A DNA stretch of 53,372 nt from JAVBLQ01 sp031553435 (GCA_031553435.1 JAVBLQ010000059.1:1-53372), one strand, 5' to 3'. Shown: positions 16,451-25,039, numbered from the stretch's first letter. The notes: generated from the sequence alone by a model not told the origin. Numbers and translations are program-made.

Positions 16451-17188
16451 TTATTCCCAAATAATCCTACTCCTACAAATTGATTCTCCTTCTTTTTTTG
16501 TATCAATGAGAAATTCATTGGGATTGATTTCTTCTTTATGTAATTTCAATTTATCTCCGAATATTCCTTCTGCCAGATAAACAATTTCGAATTTACGAAT
16601 ATTTTTTTGTTTGAAAATATCGAATCCGAAAACATCAAGGGTATGCTCGATATATTTGATGCTGTTCATGTGGCGATTGATATCAATGTCACTGTATCTC
16701 ACGGAATAACCCATAATCGGTTCGGAATCTACTGCCAGGATTTTTGCCGGTTTCTCGACCGGGCAATCAATAGTATTATCCACATAATCGGCCAGATCCG
16801 GACGCCAGGAGGGAATGTCTATCGGGCGACGGGTTTTTATGTCAATCGCAGCCCATATTGTCCGGGCATATCCCATAATTTTTCCGTCTCCGTTGATGAA
16901 TTTCAGACAACGTTGGGTAAAATAACGGGATACATCTTCTACCCAGGTTTCCACAACTAAATCTTCATCATATTTGGGATATTCATATATTTCCAAAGAG
17001 AGCCGGGAGAGTACCCATGCTGCATTATCCTTGGAAATGGCTTCATAACCAAAACCTCTTTCCTGTGCATGCATGGTCGCTGCTTGCAGGATGTAATCTC
17101 CTATAATAGAGAGAGTCGCTTTTCCCCGGAAATCGCAGGCATATGATTCTATGTGAAACTTGTACGAGCCTTTTTTAGGTAATTCCAT
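16451..17188 (-). CDS. Acyl-ACP thioesterase family protein
   Basis: 245 residues with two hot-dog halves of the acyl-ACP thioesterase family (PF01643): the first around AATMHAQERGFGYEAISKDNAAWVLSRLSLEIYEYP, then YFTQRCLKFI and YARTIWAAIDIKTRRPIDIP, the second around YSVRYSDIDINRHMNSIKYIEH with the expected Asn-His pair. It should release fatty acids from acyl carrier protein in the cytoplasm. It lies between ilvN (12-base gap) and pdxS, so it is cotranscribed with branched-chain genes; a link to branched fatty-acid supply is possible but unproven. Confidence 0.82.
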   Translation of the reverse strand: MELPKKGSYKFHIESYACDFRGKATLSIIGDYILQAATMHAQERGFGYEAISKDNAAWVLSRLSLEIYEYPKYDEDLVVETWVEDVSRYFTQRCLKFINGDGKIMGYARTIWAAIDIKTRRPIDIPSWRPDLADYVDNTIDCPVEKPAKILAVDSEPIMGYSVRYSDIDINRHMNSIKYIEHTLDVFGFDIFKQKNIRKFEIVYLAEGIFGDKLKLHKEEINPNEFLIDTKKEGESICRSRIIWE

Positions 17189-17199
17189 GCTATGATATG

Positions 17200-17754
17200 T
17201 TATTTGTTTATTCTGGCTTCAATCGCAGAAAGCATATCGCTCAACCTTTCCACTTTGGATTTAGTGATGGCTACCCGTCCTGAACGAATGAATTGCAAGA
17301 CCCCGACTTTTTCACTCAGTTCTTTGAATAATCCTTGTGTTTCGTCGTAATGGCCTGTTTTTTCGATAACAACCCAGTCTTTGGTCATATCTAAAATGCG
17401 GGCGTTATAATGGCGGATGATATTTTCAATGGAACCCAGTTGCAAGAACTTTTCAGTTGATATCTTATACAGAGCTATTTCCTGATAAATCAGTTCTTCA
17501 TTTGTATTATAATATGCTTTGATAATATCTACTCGCTTGTCAATTTGCTTGACAACTTTTTCAATGATTTCCGCATCTGCAAATGTAGTGATTGTAAACT
17601 TATGAATACCTTCAATGGCAGAAGGTGATACGGATAAAGTCTCAATATTCAAATGACGGCGTGTGAATATGATTGTGATCTGGTTCAGCAAGCCCACTGT
17701 ATTTTCTGAAAAAATAGTGACAGTATATAAAATTTTGTTTTCCATTTTATTCAT
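17200..17754 (-). CDS. ilvN: Acetolactate synthase small (regulatory) subunit
   Basis: 184 residues. The N-terminal ACT domain (TVTIFSENTVGLLNQITIIFTRRHLNIETLSVSPS) binds branched-chain end products and confers feedback inhibition on the catalytic subunit; the C-terminal domain (IIRHYNARILDMTKDWVVIEKTG) follows. The start at 17754 overlaps the end of ilvB by eight bases; another ATG three codons later would avoid overlap. Coupling to ilvB fits 1:1 assembly. Confidence 0.92.
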   Translation of the reverse strand: MNKMENKILYTVTIFSENTVGLLNQITIIFTRRHLNIETLSVSPSAIEGIHKFTITTFADAEIIEKVVKQIDKRVDIIKAYYNTNEELIYQEIALYKISTEKFLQLGSIENIIRHYNARILDMTKDWVVIEKTGHYDETQGLFKELSEKVGVLQFIRSGRVAITKSKVERLSDMLSAIEARINK

Positions 17755-19483
17755 CTCCTAATAATATGTTTGTAACGCATGTGCCTGCCGGAGTCATTGG
17801 ATAAACCATACCTTTTTTCTCGACTTTAACTTCCAGTAAATAAGCGCCTTTTGTATTCAACATTTCTGTAATAGCGGCATCCAGATCTTTTCTTTCTGAA
17901 ACCGTCTTTCCCGGAATGCCATAAGCGTTGGCTACTTTAATGAAATCGGGATTTTTCATGATGGTTTCCGAATATCTTTCCTGAAAAAATAATTCTTGCC
18001 ATTGGCGAACCATGCCAAGAAATTCATTATTCAATAAAATAATTTTGACATCGATATCAGATTGCATGATAGTTCCTAACTCCTGAATAGTCATTTGAAG
18101 TCCGCCGTCTCCGACGAAGAGGCAAACCGTGCGATCAGGTGCGCCATATTTGGCTCCGATAGCGGCAGGGAGTCCGAATCCCATGGTGCCTAATCCTCCG
18201 GATGTAACGATGCTTCGGGTTTGTTTGTATTTGAAGTAACGAACACCCATCATTTGGTTTTGTCCTACGTCGGTGACCATAATGGCGTCATTTCCGGTGG
18301 CTTCGGTTATTTTGTTGACTACTTCTCCCATTTTTACCGGACCGGTTTGAGAGAAAAGCTCTTTATCTATAACGTGTTCAAATTCTTTTTTATAAAGAGG
18401 TTTGAATTCTTCGATCCATTCTGTGTGTTTATTTTCTTTCAGCAGTTTAGTTACTTCCGGTAAAGTTTCTTTAGCATTACCGATGATGGCTACTGTTGTT
18501 TTAATATTTTTGTCAATTTCAGACGGATCAATATCGAAATGAATCACTTTTGCCTGTTTGGCATAAGTTTTCAAATCTCCTGTGACACGATCGTCGAAAC
18601 GCATTCCGATGGCAATCAGGACATCACATTCGTTGGTTTTCATATTAGGAGCTACATTCCCATGCATTCCCAGCATTCCCATATTCAAAGGTTCGTCTGA
18701 TGATAAAGCTGATAAGCCCAGTATGGTTGAAGCTGCCGGAATATCCGCCTTTTTCAAAAAAGACAATAATTCTTTTTCCGCATTTCCCAGAATAACTCCT
18801 TGACCGATTAATGCCAAAGGTTTCTTTGCCTCGTTGATCAGTTGCGCTGCTTTGGCGATATTTTCAGGTTCTAATTCCGGATAGGGAATATAGCTTCGAA
18901 TGTGATTTATTTTATGAGGAATATAATCTATCTTATTGCTCTGAGCATCTTTGGTAATGTCTAATACCACAGGGCCAGGGCGTCCGGTTGATGCGATATA
19001 AAAAGCGCGAGCCACAGCCCATGCAATTTCGTCGGCCGAACGTATCTGATAAGCCCATTTGGTGATAGGCTGAGAGATACCGACAACATCTGTTTCCTGA
19101 AAAGCATCGCTCCCTAATAAAGAAGAAACGACTTGTCCGGTAATAACAACAATCGGAGTGCTGTCGATCATTGCATCGGCAATGCCGGTAATAGCATTGG
19201 TCGCTGCCGGTCCGGATGTTAACAATGCGACTCCTATTTTTCCCGAAACACGGGCGTAACCTTGCGCCGCATGTGTAGCTCCTTGTTCGTGACGGACCAA
19301 TATGTGATTCAATTCTTTTTTGAAATCGTACAGACAATCAAATACGGGCATGATTGCGCCTCCGGGATAACCGAAGATGGTATCGACTCCTTCATGGATC
19401 AAGGATCTTATGAGGGCTTCGCTTCCGGTGATAGAACGCGGATGGCTCTGATTGAGCGGATTTTCGCTGATATTATTTTTCAT
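17747..19483 (-). CDS. ilvB: Acetolactate synthase large (catalytic) subunit
   Basis: 578 residues, TPP- and FAD-dependent. Visible motifs: IFGYPGGAIMPVFDCLYDF, the catalytic Glu in VRHEQGATHAAQGYAR, VALLTSGPAATNAITGIADA, the flavin region NMGMLGMHGNVAPN, and the TPP site FVGDGGLQMTIQELGTI followed by NNEFLGMVRQWQ. It condenses pyruvate to acetolactate (or with 2-oxobutyrate), the first common step to valine, leucine and isoleucine. It follows ilvD after 27 bases. Confidence 0.95.
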   Translation of the reverse strand: MKNNISENPLNQSHPRSITGSEALIRSLIHEGVDTIFGYPGGAIMPVFDCLYDFKKELNHILVRHEQGATHAAQGYARVSGKIGVALLTSGPAATNAITGIADAMIDSTPIVVITGQVVSSLLGSDAFQETDVVGISQPITKWAYQIRSADEIAWAVARAFYIASTGRPGPVVLDITKDAQSNKIDYIPHKINHIRSYIPYPELEPENIAKAAQLINEAKKPLALIGQGVILGNAEKELLSFLKKADIPAASTILGLSALSSDEPLNMGMLGMHGNVAPNMKTNECDVLIAIGMRFDDRVTGDLKTYAKQAKVIHFDIDPSEIDKNIKTTVAIIGNAKETLPEVTKLLKENKHTEWIEEFKPLYKKEFEHVIDKELFSQTGPVKMGEVVNKITEATGNDAIMVTDVGQNQMMGVRYFKYKQTRSIVTSGGLGTMGFGLPAAIGAKYGAPDRTVCLFVGDGGLQMTIQELGTIMQSDIDVKIILLNNEFLGMVRQWQELFFQERYSETIMKNPDFIKVANAYGIPGKTVSERKDLDAAITEMLNTKGAYLLEVKVEKKGMVYPMTPAGTCVTNILLGDE

Positions 19484-19510
19484 TATTATTTTTTTACAAA
19501 ATGGGGTGTT

Positions 19511-21337
19511 TTATATCAATCGCACAGCACCTTTATCTGCCGAACTTACCATCGAAGCATAGGCTTTCAGTGCTTTGGATATTGTTCGCTGACGATTGGG
19601 AGCGGTAAATGCTTTATCTCCACGTTTTAATTCTGCTTCTCTTCGTTTCATCAATTCCTGATCAGGGACCAGGACATTGATGGTACGTTCGGGAATATTG
19701 ATTTCAATGGTATCTCCGTCTTTTACCAAACCGATATTTCCTCTGGCAGCAGCTTCGGGAGAAATGTGCCCGATGGAAAGTCCTGAAGTCCCTCCGGAAA
19801 AGCGACCGTCAGTAATCAAGGCGCATTCTTTTCCTAAATGTCTGGATTTAATGTATGATGTTGGGTAAAGCATTTCCTGCATGCCCGGACCACCTTTAGG
19901 ACCTTCGTAGGTAATAACCACCACATCTCCGGCTATGACTTGTCCTTTCAGGATACCTTCGCATGCAGCTTCTTGGGAATCAAAGACTTTGGCTGTTCCT
20001 TTGAAATGAAGAATGCTTTCATCTACCCCGGCGGTTTTTATCACGCAACCATCTTGAGCAATGTTTCCTTTCAACACTGCCAGTCCTCCGTCTTTACTAT
20101 AAGCGTGGAAAATATCACGGATGCAGCCATTTTCCCGGTCTGTATCCAGCTCCTGATAATATGTTTCCTGAGAACCCAATACCAGATTGAATTTATTTGC
20201 AGGAGCGGATTTGTATTTTTCAACAGCTTCCGGTGTTACAATGGAAGTTGTTATGCCAAAATTATCAATGGCTTGTTGTAATGTTAAGCCATCCACTCTA
20301 TATACTGATGTGTCAATCAATCCGGCTTTGCTTAATTCCGTCATGATGCCGATAATTCCACCGGCCCGGTTGACATCTTGTATATGATATTTTTGTGTAT
20401 TGGGAGCAACTTTGCAAAGGCAAGGAGTTTTGCGTGAAAGTCTGTCGATATCATCCATTGTGAAATCAACTCCGGCTTCCTGTGCGATTGCCAATAAATG
20501 TAGTACGGTGTTGGTTGATCCCCCCATCGCAATATCTAAAGTCATTGCGTTCAGGAATGCAGCGCGATTGGCAATGCTTCTGGGGAGAACTGTTTTGTCT
20601 CCTTTTTCGTAGTATTTGTATGCATTTTCAACAATTAATTTTGCTGCTTCGGCAAACAATTGTTTGCGGTTTTTATGAGTGGCAACAATTGTTCCGTTTC
20701 CGGGTAAAGCTAAGCCGATGGCCTCATTCAAACAATTCATGGAATTAGCCGTAAACATTCCTGAACAAGAACCGCAGGTGGGACATGCTGCTCTTTCCAG
20801 GCGATCAATTTGTTGATCGTCAATTGATTCGTCGGCGCTTTGAACCATTGCGTCAATCAAATCGTAATGTTTACCATCCAGATTTCCGGCTTCCATAGGT
20901 CCTCCGGAAACAAAAATCGCAGGAATATTCAAACGCATTGCTGCCATTTGCATGCCGGGAGTGATTTTGTCGCAATTGCTGATACAAATCATGGCATCGG
21001 CGCAATGAGCATTGACCATGTATTCGACACTATCGGCAATCAAGTCTCGTGAGGGTAGGGAGTATAGCATGCCACCATGGCCCATCGCAATGCCGTCGTC
21101 TATGGCAATCGTATTAAATTCTGCAGCAAAACAACCCAGTTTCTCTATTTCGGCTTTGACAAATTGACCGATTTCATGCAAATGAACATGCCCGGGAACA
21201 AATTGTGTGAATGAATTGACAATAGCAATCAAGGGTTTTCCCATTTGCTCGTCTTTCATTCCGTTAGCTCTCCATAATGAACGGGCTCCGGCCATTCTGC
21301 GACCTTGTGTGCTTGTTTGGCTGCGTAATTGTTTCAT
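19511..21337 (-). CDS. ilvD: Dihydroxy-acid dehydratase
   Basis: 608 residues, Fe-S dependent. Cluster-ligand motifs are present: CISNCDKITPGMQMAA and ACPTCGSCSGMFTANSMNCL, with ALPGNGTIVATH after. It converts dihydroxy-isovalerate and -methylvalerate to the 2-oxoacids, the third shared step of branched-chain synthesis. It is the first structural gene of the operon and lies directly behind the leader-peptide attenuator, so its expression and that of the downstream ilv genes should rise when charged branched-chain tRNAs are scarce. Confidence 0.95.
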   Translation of the reverse strand: MKQLRSQTSTQGRRMAGARSLWRANGMKDEQMGKPLIAIVNSFTQFVPGHVHLHEIGQFVKAEIEKLGCFAAEFNTIAIDDGIAMGHGGMLYSLPSRDLIADSVEYMVNAHCADAMICISNCDKITPGMQMAAMRLNIPAIFVSGGPMEAGNLDGKHYDLIDAMVQSADESIDDQQIDRLERAACPTCGSCSGMFTANSMNCLNEAIGLALPGNGTIVATHKNRKQLFAEAAKLIVENAYKYYEKGDKTVLPRSIANRAAFLNAMTLDIAMGGSTNTVLHLLAIAQEAGVDFTMDDIDRLSRKTPCLCKVAPNTQKYHIQDVNRAGGIIGIMTELSKAGLIDTSVYRVDGLTLQQAIDNFGITTSIVTPEAVEKYKSAPANKFNLVLGSQETYYQELDTDRENGCIRDIFHAYSKDGGLAVLKGNIAQDGCVIKTAGVDESILHFKGTAKVFDSQEAACEGILKGQVIAGDVVVITYEGPKGGPGMQEMLYPTSYIKSRHLGKECALITDGRFSGGTSGLSIGHISPEAAARGNIGLVKDGDTIEINIPERTINVLVPDQELMKRREAELKRGDKAFTAPNRQRTISKALKAYASMVSSADKGAVRLI

Positions 21338-21371
21338 CTGTAAATTTTGTGTAAAGATAGACTTTTATAAT

Positions 21372-21404
21372 AAAAAAGCCTTTCTCTTTTGATTAGAGAA
21401 AGGC
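21372..21404 (-). terminator. Attenuator terminator before ilvD
   Basis: On the minus strand a perfect 10-bp stem, GCCTTTCTCT paired with AGAGAAAGGC around a 7-base loop, is followed directly by six Ts. It lies between the leader peptide and ilvD. The 5' arm can instead pair with GAGGAAGGC just past the leader stop (21442-21450), nine pairs including one G-U, which would be the antiterminator. Confidence 0.88.
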
Positions 21405-21441
21405 CTATATGATATCCTTATTGATTTAGTTTACTCCATAT

Positions 21442-21450
21442 GCCTTCCTC
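21442..21450 (-). promoter_or_regulatory. Antiterminator segment of the ilv attenuator
   Basis: The minus strand reads GAGGAAGGC, one base after the leader stop codon. It is complementary to the terminator's first arm (GCCTTTCTC) with one G-U. A ribosome that reaches the leader stop would cover it and let the terminator form; a ribosome stalled upstream at branched-chain codons would leave it free. Confidence 0.75.
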
Positions 21451-21451
21451 A

Positions 21452-21514
21452 TTATCCTCTGACTAGCAGAATAATGACGACTAACAAATTAATTAGAGTA
21501 AATAAATTTTTCAT
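21452..21514 (-). CDS. ilv operon leader peptide
   Basis: A 20-residue frame, MKNLFTLINLLVVIILLVRG, in which 12 residues are branched-chain (6 Leu, 3 Val, 3 Ile), with a dense run from residue 10 to 18. Such composition is the hallmark of leader peptides that report the charging of Leu, Val and Ile tRNAs. It is placed about 15-20 bases downstream of a good promoter and ahead of an antiterminator-terminator pair and ilvD. Too short to be a functional protein by itself. Identification rests on composition, position and the RNA elements together. Confidence 0.85.
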   Translation of the reverse strand: MKNLFTLINLLVVIILLVRG

Positions 21515-21535
21515 TTTATTTTCAAAATTGAGCAG

Positions 21536-21567
21536 CAAAAATACAAGCTTATTTTTAAATGGACAAA
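21536..21567 (-). promoter_or_regulatory. Promoter of the ilv operon
   Basis: On the minus strand TTTG (21564-21567) and TATTTTTG (21536-21543) are 20 bases apart, a full match to the Bacteroidetes -33/-7 promoter. Transcription would start near 21530, leaving a leader transcript of about 190 bases before ilvD. Confidence 0.75.
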
Positions 21568-21694
21568 CAATTTCGATATTTTTTCTGTTTTTTTATAATA
21601 AAACGAAATAAATATATGCTAAAAACAATGAAATTAATATTTTACAAGAATTGAAAAATCATTTTATGACATATATTCTAAAAAAACAAAATGG

Positions 21695-23257
21695 TTATTT
21701 TTTTATCATTTTCCCTGAGATGTTATTTCCCGATTTTGTATGAAATGAGTAAATATAAGTTCCTTTAGGAAGATCTTTTATTTCAATAATATCCTCCCTG
21801 AGTTGGATCTTTTTTGTTTGGATAACTTCCCCGTTGCTGTTTACTATTTTAAACGAAGCAGGATAGTCTATGTCTGATAAATAGATACTATTGTTTGTTA
21901 CTGTCACCAAAGATCTGGGAGGTGTTTTTTGCAAATCGGATGTTGCGATATTATTTCCTTCAAACTGAATAGTTTGCCCGGCGACCAGCCGGTCGCAAAC
22001 AATCTTGAATTCGGGATTGTCTCCACCGGATTTGACCAGATATTCTTTTTCTTCATTCGGAAGAAGATTTTTTAAAGATTCTGAAGATTTGACTCCATTT
22101 ACGGAAACATATGCATCATAATAAATCGGGGCGATACCGATATTCTTTATTACTACTTTTGATTCGGAATCTGAAGCTTTGAAACTTATTAATTTGAATT
22201 TGTATCCGCTTGCCATGCTTGCCTGTTTAATTCTTGTCATATCTTGATATTCGGATTGGTCATTTCCGATCATATAAGAAATATGAAATTGGGAAGCAGC
22301 TTGTTCGTAAGTTTGTCCTCTCCAACCACCCGGATTTAACACTCCTTTTTGATCTGCTGTTGTATAATAATTAAATTCTCCTCCGCAAGGAGATTTTTTA
22401 TATCTGTCTGTTCCAAAAAATATCCAATTGGGTTTATTTTCCTCATCATGTTTTTCGCACATAAACGAATCATCAAATAGTCCGAAATTCAGATTTTTCA
22501 GATTCGAAGATGCTGCTATTGGCGAATAATCTTCATCGGCGGCATCAATAGATATGCTCCACGGAGTATCTCGGAATATTGTGTCCATGTGAGTTAAAAA
22601 AGTTTTTTGATATTCTTTGGAAGGAAATCCTATTCCTACGATTTTTTCATTTTTATAAGTTTTGTTATTAAAAGAAAAAGAACCATCCCATGTATGATAT
22701 TCAGCCCATAATCCGAATCCGGTTTGAACAAATGCCAAACGAGGGTCATTATCATATTTTTCTGCGAATTTTTTATAGAATTCTTTTGCAAAATTTTGTA
22801 ATTCAGTTGATCTCCAATCCGGAAAATAGCATTCATTGCCATCTGCTTTTCCCTTAAACTCGGTATACCCGGTTGAATTTTTGATATAATCGGGAACTGT
22901 TGTTTTTCCGTCATGTAAAGAACGGTTTTGAGGATCTTGGGGGTAAGTAAAATAAAAACGGACGATGGCCTGATGCTTCCTGGATGAAATGTCATTCAAT
23001 AAATTTTCCATTACAGTCCAATCGTAATCGTCTTTTCCTTTCACAATATCATTATATTTCATGTATGAAAATTCTAATGATATGGCATCAGTTGAATTGT
23101 GTTCGGTGTTATCACTCCAAAGTACGATTCCTGTCATTGGTTGGACAGCTGTTATTTCACCGGCTATCTGAATATCCCGGAATGTTTGCCCCTGTAAGGG
23201 TGTAATCAGGTTTGCAAGGGAAAAAAGAACAAATAGGGTTTTAATTGATTTTTCCAT
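21695..23257 (-). CDS. Secreted DUF4832-type protein with type IX sorting tail
   Basis: 520 residues with a signal peptide (LFVLFSLANLITPLQGQ). Residues 30-330 look like a glycoside-hydrolase-like barrel of the DUF4874/DUF4832 kind: ISLEFSYMKYNDIV, AIVRFYFTYPQDP, LAFVQTGFGLWAEYHTWDG and SIDAADEDYSP. Residues 340-430 form a beta domain. The last 70 residues (FKIVNSNGEVIQTKKI, IKDLPKGTYIYSFHTKSG, GKMIKK) are a type A C-terminal sorting domain, so it should cross the outer membrane by type IX secretion and be anchored or released. Substrate unknown. Single gene, downstream of the rpmH terminator. Confidence 0.78.
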   Translation of the reverse strand: MEKSIKTLFVLFSLANLITPLQGQTFRDIQIAGEITAVQPMTGIVLWSDNTEHNSTDAISLEFSYMKYNDIVKGKDDYDWTVMENLLNDISSRKHQAIVRFYFTYPQDPQNRSLHDGKTTVPDYIKNSTGYTEFKGKADGNECYFPDWRSTELQNFAKEFYKKFAEKYDNDPRLAFVQTGFGLWAEYHTWDGSFSFNNKTYKNEKIVGIGFPSKEYQKTFLTHMDTIFRDTPWSISIDAADEDYSPIAASSNLKNLNFGLFDDSFMCEKHDEENKPNWIFFGTDRYKKSPCGGEFNYYTTADQKGVLNPGGWRGQTYEQAASQFHISYMIGNDQSEYQDMTRIKQASMASGYKFKLISFKASDSESKVVIKNIGIAPIYYDAYVSVNGVKSSESLKNLLPNEEKEYLVKSGGDNPEFKIVCDRLVAGQTIQFEGNNIATSDLQKTPPRSLVTVTNNSIYLSDIDYPASFKIVNSNGEVIQTKKIQLREDIIEIKDLPKGTYIYSFHTKSGNNISGKMIKK

Positions 23258-23305
23258 TAAGGGTATTTTTTAAGTTATTATTGATATTATCGGGAAAATA
23301 TCTTT

Positions 23306-23354
23306 TAAAAAAAAGACCCATAGGGAAAACCAAATTTTAATTTTCCCTATGGGT
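23306..23354 (-). terminator. rpmH: Terminator after rpmH
   Basis: On the minus strand a perfect 14-bp stem, ACCCATAGGGAAAA with TTTTCCCTATGGGT (23341-23354 and 23316-23329), is followed by C and then eight Ts. It separates rpmH from the DUF4832 gene. Confidence 0.9.
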
Positions 23355-23372
23355 GTATATCAAGCCAAAACA

Positions 23373-23525
23373 TTATCCTACATATTCGTCGGAAACTGAT
23401 ATTTTTTTTCTTCCTTTGGCGCGGCGTGAAGCCAAAACACGACGTCCATTGGCTGTTGCCATTCTGGAACGGAACCCATGTTTGTTTTTTCTCTTCCTGT
23501 TAGAGGGTTGAAATGTCCTTTTCAT
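23373..23525 (-). CDS. rpmH: 50S ribosomal protein L34
   Basis: A 50-residue basic protein, MKRTFQPSNRKRKNKHGFRS at the start and ending VSDEYVG. The MKRTFQPSxRKRxxxHGFRxRM motif and GRRVLASRRAKGRKK are unmistakable L34. The family is usually 44-47 residues; the short acidic C-terminal tail is an ordinary Bacteroidetes extension. It stands apart from rnpA/dnaA and is instead divergent from efp, with its own promoter and terminator. Confidence 0.97.
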   Translation of the reverse strand: MKRTFQPSNRKRKNKHGFRSRMATANGRRVLASRRAKGRKKISVSDEYVG

Positions 23526-23570
23526 TATTGTAATATTTTTATGTTATTATTTTCCAGTCAATTTGGGTCG

Positions 23571-23601
23571 CAAAGATAAGGTCTTTTTTTCAATAAACAA
23601 A
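23571..23601 (-). promoter_or_regulatory. rpmH: Promoter of rpmH
   Basis: On the minus strand TTTG (23598-23601) and TATCTTTG (23571-23578) stand 19 bases apart, a full Bacteroidetes promoter. Its -33 box is only 7 bases from that of the divergent efp promoter. Confidence 0.75.
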
Positions 23602-23608
23602 CGGTTAC

Positions 23609-23639
23609 TTTGTTTTTTTGGTTGAAATAACTATTTTTG
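23609..23639 (+). promoter_or_regulatory. efp: Promoter of efp
   Basis: TTTG (23609-23612) and TATTTTTG (23632-23639) stand 19 bases apart, about 30 bases before the efp start codon. Confidence 0.75.
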
Positions 23640-23669
23640 CAATCTAAAAAAGAAAATAATTAATAATTT

Positions 23670-24233
23670 ATGGCTACTACAGCAGATTTTAGAAACGGGA
23701 TGTGTATTGACTTGGATGGACAATATTATTACATCGTTGAGTTTCTACACGTAAAACCCGGAAAAGGCGCTGCTTTTGTCCGGACTAAACTCCGGAATGT
23801 AACTACCGGCAGGGTGCTTGAAAAAACATTTAACTCAGGCGTTAAAGTGGATGAAGTCCGGATTGAAAGACGCCCATACCAATATCTTTACCAAGATGAT
23901 ATGGGATATAATTTCATGAATAATGAAACTTTTGAACAAATTTCAATAGCAAAAGATCTGATTACAGGTGTGGATTTTCTGAAGGAAGGAGATACTGCCG
24001 ATGTGGTTATCCATGCTGATTCCGAAACAGTGCTTTACGCAGAACTTCCCGCTCATGTTGTATTGGAAATCACTTATACGGAACCGGGATTGAAAGGCGA
24101 CACTGCAACAAACACTTTGAAACCCGCAACAGTGGAAACGGGAGCAACCGTACGTGTTCCTCTTTTTATCAATGAAGGAGAAAAAATCAAAGTTGACACA
24201 AGAGACGGATCTTATGTTGAAAGAGTGAGATAA
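23670..24233 (+). CDS. efp: Elongation factor P
   Basis: 187 residues in three beta domains. It binds between the P and E sites and relieves ribosomes stalled on polyproline. The tip loop VKPGKGAAFVRTKL carries the lysine that many bacteria modify; YQYLYQDDMGYNFMNNETFEQ and the C-terminal IKVDTRDGSYVERV are characteristic. The modifying enzymes EpmA/EpmB are not in the window. Transcribed divergently from rpmH; an inverted repeat block follows before radC. Confidence 0.96.
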   Translation: MATTADFRNGMCIDLDGQYYYIVEFLHVKPGKGAAFVRTKLRNVTTGRVLEKTFNSGVKVDEVRIERRPYQYLYQDDMGYNFMNNETFEQISIAKDLITGVDFLKEGDTADVVIHADSETVLYAELPAHVVLEITYTEPGLKGDTATNTLKPATVETGATVRVPLFINEGEKIKVDTRDGSYVERVR

Positions 24234-24236
24234 TTT

Positions 24237-24304
24237 GGTTACGAGTTACAGGTTACAAATTTTATCACTTGTAACTTGTAACTTGTAACCCGTAACTTGT
24301 AACC
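24237..24304. repeat. GTTACRA inverted block between efp and radC
   Basis: Left arm: three units of the GTTACRA type (GGTTACGAGTTACAGGTTAC). Right arm: five complementary units (TTGTAAC, CCGTAAC). They can fold into a hairpin of about 20 bp with slippage freedom because both arms are tandem repeats. No T-run follows. Confidence 0.85.
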
Positions 24305-24318
24305 ATTAACGATTAGCT

Positions 24319-25008
24319 ATGAACAGACTTCGAATCAAAGATTTAGCGGAAGAAGATCGTCCGCGCGAAAAATTCCTTCTTAAAGGCATCTCTTCACTTT
24401 CCGATGCCGAGCTTCTGGCAATTTTAATCGGGTCAGGTAATCAGACAGAAACAGCAGTTGAACTATCCCGCCGGATATTAAAATCTGCAGATGATAATCT
24501 GAATGAATTGGGAAAATACGACCTCAAGCGTTTAACATCCAATTTCAAAGGCATTGGAGAAGCCAAGGCAATTACAATCATTGCCGCATTGGAATTGGGA
24601 AAACGCCGGAAAATTTCAGAAATTCCACAAAAAAGGAAAATCACAGGAAGCCAGGATATTTATCAGATCTTTTATCCCTTACTCATTGATTTACAACATG
24701 AAGAATTTTGGATTCTTCTTCTTTCCCGTTCCAACCATGTTATCAATAAAATAAAAATCAGCCAGGGAGGAGTTTCCGAAACGGCGGTCGATGTTAAATT
24801 GATATTAAAAGAAGCAGTACTATCATTGGCTTCAGGAATGATATTGGTTCATAATCATCCTTCCGGAAATATGAGACCCAGTCGTCCGGATGATTTGTTG
24901 ACACAAAAAATAGCCGAAGGAGCCCGGTTTTTAGATATTGTAGTGCTGGACCATATTATTATTTGTGAAAAAGGTTATTATAGTTATGGAGATGAAGGAA
25001 GAATGTGA
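24319..25008 (+). CDS. radC: RadC family protein (JAB/MPN domain)
   Basis: 229 residues. The N-terminal helix-hairpin-helix part (RPREKFLLKGISSLSDAELLAILIGSG, LTSNFKGIGEAKAITIIAALELG) is followed by the JAB domain with the metal motif LVHNHPSGNMRPSRPD and the upstream catalytic Glu in the GVSETAVD stretch. Named for a supposed DNA-repair role that has been withdrawn; the biochemical function is unsettled. Its 3' end lies 30 bases before the next gene's probable start. Confidence 0.9.
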   Translation: MNRLRIKDLAEEDRPREKFLLKGISSLSDAELLAILIGSGNQTETAVELSRRILKSADDNLNELGKYDLKRLTSNFKGIGEAKAITIIAALELGKRRKISEIPQKRKITGSQDIYQIFYPLLIDLQHEEFWILLLSRSNHVINKIKISQGGVSETAVDVKLILKEAVLSLASGMILVHNHPSGNMRPSRPDDLLTQKIAEGARFLDIVVLDHIIICEKGYYSYGDEGRM

Positions 25009-25039
25009 TATATTTGAAACAATTTTAACCACATATTTT

